Shown here piece after piece: positions 60,920 to 64,000 of a DNA stretch of 64,000 nucleotides. The stretch lies in NCBI GenBank assembly GCA_041390365.1, contig JAWKQB010000003.1:186001-250000 (forward strand), given 5' to 3'. Below the pieces are notes generated by a model. The model did not search any database. It saw only the letters and a list, made by a program, of their open reading frames with translations, and was not told the DNA's origin. Each line of letters opens with the position of its first letter. The stretch's first letter is position 1. This stretch comes from Syntrophotaleaceae bacterium (lineage in GTDB: Bacteria > Desulfobacterota > Desulfuromonadia > Desulfuromonadales > Syntrophotaleaceae). Made by a program: the position numbers and the translations under genes.

Positions 60920-61047
60920 GAATCGCCTGAATGGCAACCATTTTTTCACGGCGGGTGAAAACCCATCGGTGGTGCCGAAGTGCGATCAATTTCCACAGGT
61001 TGTCACGATTCCTGCAAGGAGATATTATGCAGGGCTTAACCCTCCGG

Positions 61048-61067
61048 CTTGACAGTTTTCTGTCAAG
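61048..61067. promoter_or_regulatory. perfect palindrome CTTGACAG-TTTT-CTGTCAAG upstream of cheV
   Basis: Eight-base arms with a TTTT loop, 64 bp before the cheV start. It includes a TTGACA that could be a -35, but no matching -10 is evident at normal spacing. Either a regulator site or an mRNA hairpin. The rest of 60,804-61,130 shows no gene. Confidence 0.5.
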
Positions 61068-61130
61068 GATCAACCATATGGACTATCTGCTGTCAGAGAT
61101 CTGACTTTATTTCCGAATTGGAGCAATGGC

Positions 61131-62084
61131 ATGAAGGAAAAAGGGACTCAGGAGATTCTGCTGGAGAGCGGCACCAATGAAATGGAAATTCTGGAATTCT
61201 ATCTGGGCGGGCAATCCTTTGGAGTCAATGTCCAGAAGCTGCGGGAAATCATCCAGTATGAACCGGAAAAAGCCACCCGCCTCCCCGAAAGTTATCCTTC
61301 CATGATCGGCACGCTTCTGGTCAGGGGCCAGAGCATTCCCCTGGTGGACCTGAACGTTCATCTCAGAAGGAACGCCCGGGCCGAAGAGGCTGGACGCCCG
61401 ATTGTCCTGGTCTGCCAGTTTAACAACAGGATCAGCGGCTTCCTGGTCGACGGCGTCAATCAGATCCACCGCATCAACTGGCAGGATGTCATGCCGATGC
61501 CGTCGTTGTTCGAGCAGTATCAACCCCGATTCACCGGCAGTATCCATATCGGCGGCAAGGAGATTCTGGTCGTGGATCTGGAACACATCCTTTCGGAAAT
61601 CGACCCCGACATCGGCATGAATTACGAGCAAAAGCTCGAATCTGAAGGACTTCAAGACATTGAAACCATCGCCGAAAAACGGGCCCGGGTCAAACTCATG
61701 ATCGCAGAGGATTCGACCATCATCCGCGTAGGAATGCAGAAAATGCTGACCGGAGCCGGATACACCCAGATCAGGACTTTCGTTGACGGGGAGGATTGCT
61801 ATGAGGCACTGAAGTCCTTGAAGGAGAAGGTGACGTCCGAAGAGGAGCTGACAAACCATGTCAAATTACTGATCAGTGATATCGAAATGCCGAAAATGGA
61901 CGGTTTGACCCTGTGCCGCCGCATCCGCGAGACCCTGGGACTGAAAAACCTCAAGATCATCATGTTCTCCTCCCTGATTACGGAGCAGATGTCGGCCAAA
62001 TGCGAGTCGGTCGGCGCCGACGCCTCCATCAGCAAACCGCAGATCCCGGAGCTGGTGGCGATGATCGACACGATGTGTTTGTAA
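61131..62084 (+). CDS. cheV: chemotaxis coupling protein CheV (CheW-REC)
   Basis: Protein of 317 residues joining a CheW-like domain (about 15-170) that bridges receptors to CheA with a C-terminal receiver domain (about 190-310). Receiver residues: acidic pocket in AEDS, phosphoacceptor D250 (LLISDIEMPKMDG), FSS and SKP with the conserved lysine. The receiver contains an insert (about 225-245, KEKVTSEEELTN), common in CheV. Stands alone without other chemotaxis genes, so it joins an array encoded elsewhere. ATG 61131 chosen; no strong ribosome site (TTGGAGCA 5-12 nt upstream is adequate). Confidence 0.92.
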   Translation: MKEKGTQEILLESGTNEMEILEFYLGGQSFGVNVQKLREIIQYEPEKATRLPESYPSMIGTLLVRGQSIPLVDLNVHLRRNARAEEAGRPIVLVCQFNNRISGFLVDGVNQIHRINWQDVMPMPSLFEQYQPRFTGSIHIGGKEILVVDLEHILSEIDPDIGMNYEQKLESEGLQDIETIAEKRARVKLMIAEDSTIIRVGMQKMLTGAGYTQIRTFVDGEDCYEALKSLKEKVTSEEELTNHVKLLISDIEMPKMDGLTLCRRIRETLGLKNLKIIMFSSLITEQMSAKCESVGADASISKPQIPELVAMIDTMCL

Positions 62085-62116
62085 GGCGCCGCCCCTCACA
62101 ACGGGGCCATACATCC

Positions 62117-62183
62117 GTAGGGGCAGGCCTGTGTGGCTGCCCGGTTACGACCAATGCGGGCGGACACGCAGGTCCGCCCCTAC
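62117..62183. repeat. dispersed long-hairpin repeat
   Basis: GTAGGGGCAGGCC at the left, GGTCCGCCCCTAC at the right, same layout as 54578-54645. Lies between cheV and the cyclophilin gene. Confidence 0.85.
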
Positions 62184-62315
62184 AAGGAACAGACCATTTG
62201 TCCAATTCCCATTGATCGGATTTGTCATCCCGTTTCGCATCCCGTCTTGCCTTGCCCGCGACACCCTTTTATTATCTCTTCGCCAACTTGCCATCCCTTC
62301 AAGAGGAGAATTCAT

Positions 62316-62828
62316 ATGAGCGCATCCAACCCCCTGGTCCAGATGGAAACCTCTCTGGGCGAAATCCTGCTCGAGCTCGATGTCGAGAAAGCTCCCATCA
62401 GCGTGGAAAACTTCATCGCCTATGCTCGGGCCGGGCATTACGACGGCACAATTTTCCACCGGGTCATCAAAGGCTTCATGATCCAGGGAGGAGGGCTGAC
62501 CCCGGACATGCAGGAAAAACCGACGAATGAGCCGATCAAAAACGAAGCCCACAACAGGCTCAAAAACAAGGCTGGAACCATTGCCATGGCCCGCACCTCC
62601 GAGGTGGACAGCGCGACGGCTCAGTTCTTCATCAATACCGAGGACAACAAATTTCTTAATCATTCCGGAACAAATCCGGAGAATTACGGATATGCGGTGT
62701 TCGGCCGGGTGGTGGACGGGATGGATGTGGTCTATACCATCGAACAGGAACCTACCGCGACTGCGGGGGGGTATGAGGATGTTCCGGTGAAACCGGTGGT
62801 GATTCTGAAGGTGGAAGTGATCGACTGA
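62316..62828 (+). CDS. ppiB: cytoplasmic cyclophilin-type peptidyl-prolyl isomerase
   Basis: Cyclophilin of 170 residues without signal peptide, like E. coli PpiB; accelerates proline isomerisation during folding. Active-site motifs FHRVIKGFMIQGGG, GTIAMAR, ATAQFFIN and FGRVVDGMDVV are intact. Start at ATG 62316, preceded by AGAGGAG; the frame is open further upstream through the repeat but not coding. Standalone gene with its own short upstream region. Confidence 0.94.
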   Translation: MSASNPLVQMETSLGEILLELDVEKAPISVENFIAYARAGHYDGTIFHRVIKGFMIQGGGLTPDMQEKPTNEPIKNEAHNRLKNKAGTIAMARTSEVDSATAQFFINTEDNKFLNHSGTNPENYGYAVFGRVVDGMDVVYTIEQEPTATAGGYEDVPVKPVVILKVEVID

Positions 62829-62913
62829 AGGGTTCCGGACAAGACGTCAGCACAACTTGTTTTTTGCCTGGGCGATGTTTTAATTTGAGGGTATCCCTTC
62901 ACAAGGAGTAAAG

Positions 62914-63810
62914 ATGACCCGCAAGTTTTTCTGCATCCTGCTGTTGCTGCTGCTTCCCGCCCTGGTCCTGGCCCAACCTCCCCGTCTGACGGGAATCGCC
63001 CCCAGTGTGGCCCGGCCGGGCAGCCGGGTTATCGTGACCGGCGGCCCCTTTACGAAAGACGTCAGGATAATGTTCGGGGACAGGCTGGTGGCACCAGCCA
63101 GCCTCGCTGAACGGCAGCTGACCTTCGTCGTTCCCGACCTGCCGGCAGGCCAGTACCTGCTGCAACTCCAGACGGGGGAGGAAACGTCGGAACGGAGCAT
63201 GTTCTTCCGCGTGGTTCTGCCCCCTCCGGCCATCCTTTCTTTGGAGCCGCAGACGATCGACACCTGTGATATGGGAGCAGGCCGCCAGGTCGTGGTCCGG
63301 GGCGAGGGCCTACAGGCCGGCACCCTGCTGCTGCTGGATGGAGCAGTGCTGGCGGCGCAACGCAGTGCCGAGGATGCCCTGACATTCGCCGTGCCCCGGA
63401 TGGATTCGGGGCTTCATCAGATCCAACTGGTCAATCCCGACGAGCAGAAATCGCTTCCGGTAGTCCTGGTCATCAACAACACCCCCGAGATAGAAAACGC
63501 CTCCATGGGGGAAGAGTCTGTCACATCCTATGAACTGATGATTACCGGGAAAAATTTCACCTACCGGTCGATACTCCTGGTGAATGGTCAACAGATTCCT
63601 TCTTTCAATCCGACCACGCCGGATATCGGTGAATTCGAATACACCCCCTACAACCTGAACCAGCCCGGGCTCGACTCCGTGTATTACGTCGATTGCAGGA
63701 CGATGATCTACGTGCGGCATCCCACCACCAGTCAAACCAAGACCCTGACCCTGCAAATCATCAATCCGGACGGCTCGGAGAGCGGGGTGTTCAGCTATAC
63801 CGGGCCTTAA
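62914..63810 (+). CDS. exported protein with IPT/TIG immunoglobulin-like domains
   Basis: Secreted or periplasmic protein of 298 residues with a signal peptide (about 1-20, ending LVLAQ). The mature protein shows three IPT/TIG-like units: about 22-105 (PRLTGIAPSVARPGSRVIVTG start), about 108-190 (ILSLEPQTI...VVVRGEGL) and about 193-298 (EIENASMGEESVTSYELMITGKNF). Such Ig-like folds occur in adhesins and surface proteins; no catalytic or anchoring domain is present. Start ATG 62914 with AAGGAG. Function unknown. Confidence 0.8.
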   Translation: MTRKFFCILLLLLLPALVLAQPPRLTGIAPSVARPGSRVIVTGGPFTKDVRIMFGDRLVAPASLAERQLTFVVPDLPAGQYLLQLQTGEETSERSMFFRVVLPPPAILSLEPQTIDTCDMGAGRQVVVRGEGLQAGTLLLLDGAVLAAQRSAEDALTFAVPRMDSGLHQIQLVNPDEQKSLPVVLVINNTPEIENASMGEESVTSYELMITGKNFTYRSILLVNGQQIPSFNPTTPDIGEFEYTPYNLNQPGLDSVYYVDCRTMIYVRHPTTSQTKTLTLQIINPDGSESGVFSYTGP

Positions 63811-63816
63811 TGTGGG

Positions 63817-63843
63817 TGGGCGGACACGCAGGTCCGCCCCTAC
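63817..63843. repeat. dispersed hairpin repeat, short form
   Basis: GGGCGGAC...GTCCGCCC hairpin ending CCTAC, in the convergent gap between the TIG-domain gene and tamB. Confidence 0.8.
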
Positions 63844-63899
63844 AAGTCAAATAAAATGGCATCCGGTTTATCCCTTAGCGTCAGGAACGAAGTTATCAT

Positions 63900-64000
63900 T
63901 CACCGGAATTCGATCTTGTAGTACAGATCGACGCCGCTCTCTGTGCCGGTTTTAGATTCCAACTCCCAGTGTTCGCCCAGGGTATAGCGCATCCGGAATT
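63900..64000 (-). CDS. tamB: C-terminal end of a TamB-like translocation/assembly protein
   Basis: Only the last ~33 residues are inside the window; the frame enters from the right edge and ends with TGA at 63900. The sequence RYTLGEHWELESKTGTES then GVDLYYKIEFR is the characteristic TamB (DUF490) C-terminus: a strand followed by the Gly-Thr-Glu-Ser-Gly-x-Asp-Leu motif and a terminal aromatic strand. TamB acts in the envelope in outer-membrane protein assembly or lipid transport. Identification rests on this short motif. Confidence 0.7.
   Translation of the reverse strand, partial: FRMRYTLGEHWELESKTGTESGVDLYYKIEFR

Noticed and set aside
60950..61030. Cyclic-di-GMP or other riboswitch upstream of cheV
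   Set aside because: Some GC-rich loops look suggestive but none of the conserved aptamer elements could be identified.

Overview
The window is chromosomal DNA from a GC-rich Gram-negative bacterium. Outer-membrane polysaccharide export proteins, a TamB C-terminus, two sigma-54 activators, a fused isobutyryl-CoA mutase and nitrite/NO-handling genes under an FNR-type site suggest a facultative or strict anaerobe of the Desulfuromonas/Geobacter/Pelobacter type. That assignment is an inference from gene content; no rRNA or tRNA gene was seen. Coding is dense, with short gaps that often hold low-complexity or palindromic repeats.

Layout. 1-12.1 kb is mixed housekeeping and accessory DNA: a cut-off PPP-type phosphatase, a tyrosine integrase, a GAF/sigma-54 activator with its own operator-like promoter, rdgC, a GGCT-fold protein, queH, icmF, tag and a frameshifted nucleotidyltransferase. 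12.1-16.4 kb holds an exported FmdE-like protein and the dTDP-rhamnose genes rfbBDAC. 16.6-22.2 kb holds sbp-cysTWA (sulfate uptake) divergent from a sigma-54 activator, with a -24/-12 promoter and palindromic upstream sites between them. 22.2-47.7 kb is a large minus-strand exopolysaccharide locus: wzi, an SLBB export protein, wzz, cysD, a cysN-cysC fusion, cysQ, wzx, three sulfotransferases, a Wzy/ligase-type polymerase, two GT4 glycosyltransferases, a radical SAM protein, an exported unknown, a WbaP-type priming transferase and a DASS permease. A strong sigma-54 promoter match lies upstream of this locus. Part of it (about 27.7-34.7 kb) is visibly AT-rich.

The polysaccharide and sulfur genes fit one pathway. 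Sulfate is imported, CysD/CysNC make APS and then PAPS, three sulfotransferases would use PAPS on the glycan, and CysQ removes the PAP by-product. No PAPS reductase is present in the window. I read this as a sulfated exopolysaccharide system with its own PAPS cycle. This is the most notable system here.

48.3-61 kb is a nitrogen-oxide and redox-stress region: an FNT (nitrite/formate) channel, a single-chain NirB-NirD nitrite reductase with a consensus FNR box at about -41.5, hybrid-cluster protein, quinol-type NO reductase and a CoA-disulfide reductase/rhodanese fusion. A REP-associated Y1 transposase with perfect 29-bp inverted ends (49,538-50,590) abuts a truncated MoaD/ThiS-like gene. 61-64 kb holds cheV, a cyclophilin, a TIG-domain exported protein and the 3' end of tamB.

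Repeats include a heptamer tract at 6,771, a seven-unit palindromic array (41,683-43,156) with a GxxExxY gene in one spacer, and a dispersed hairpin repeat in at least six gaps on the right side.
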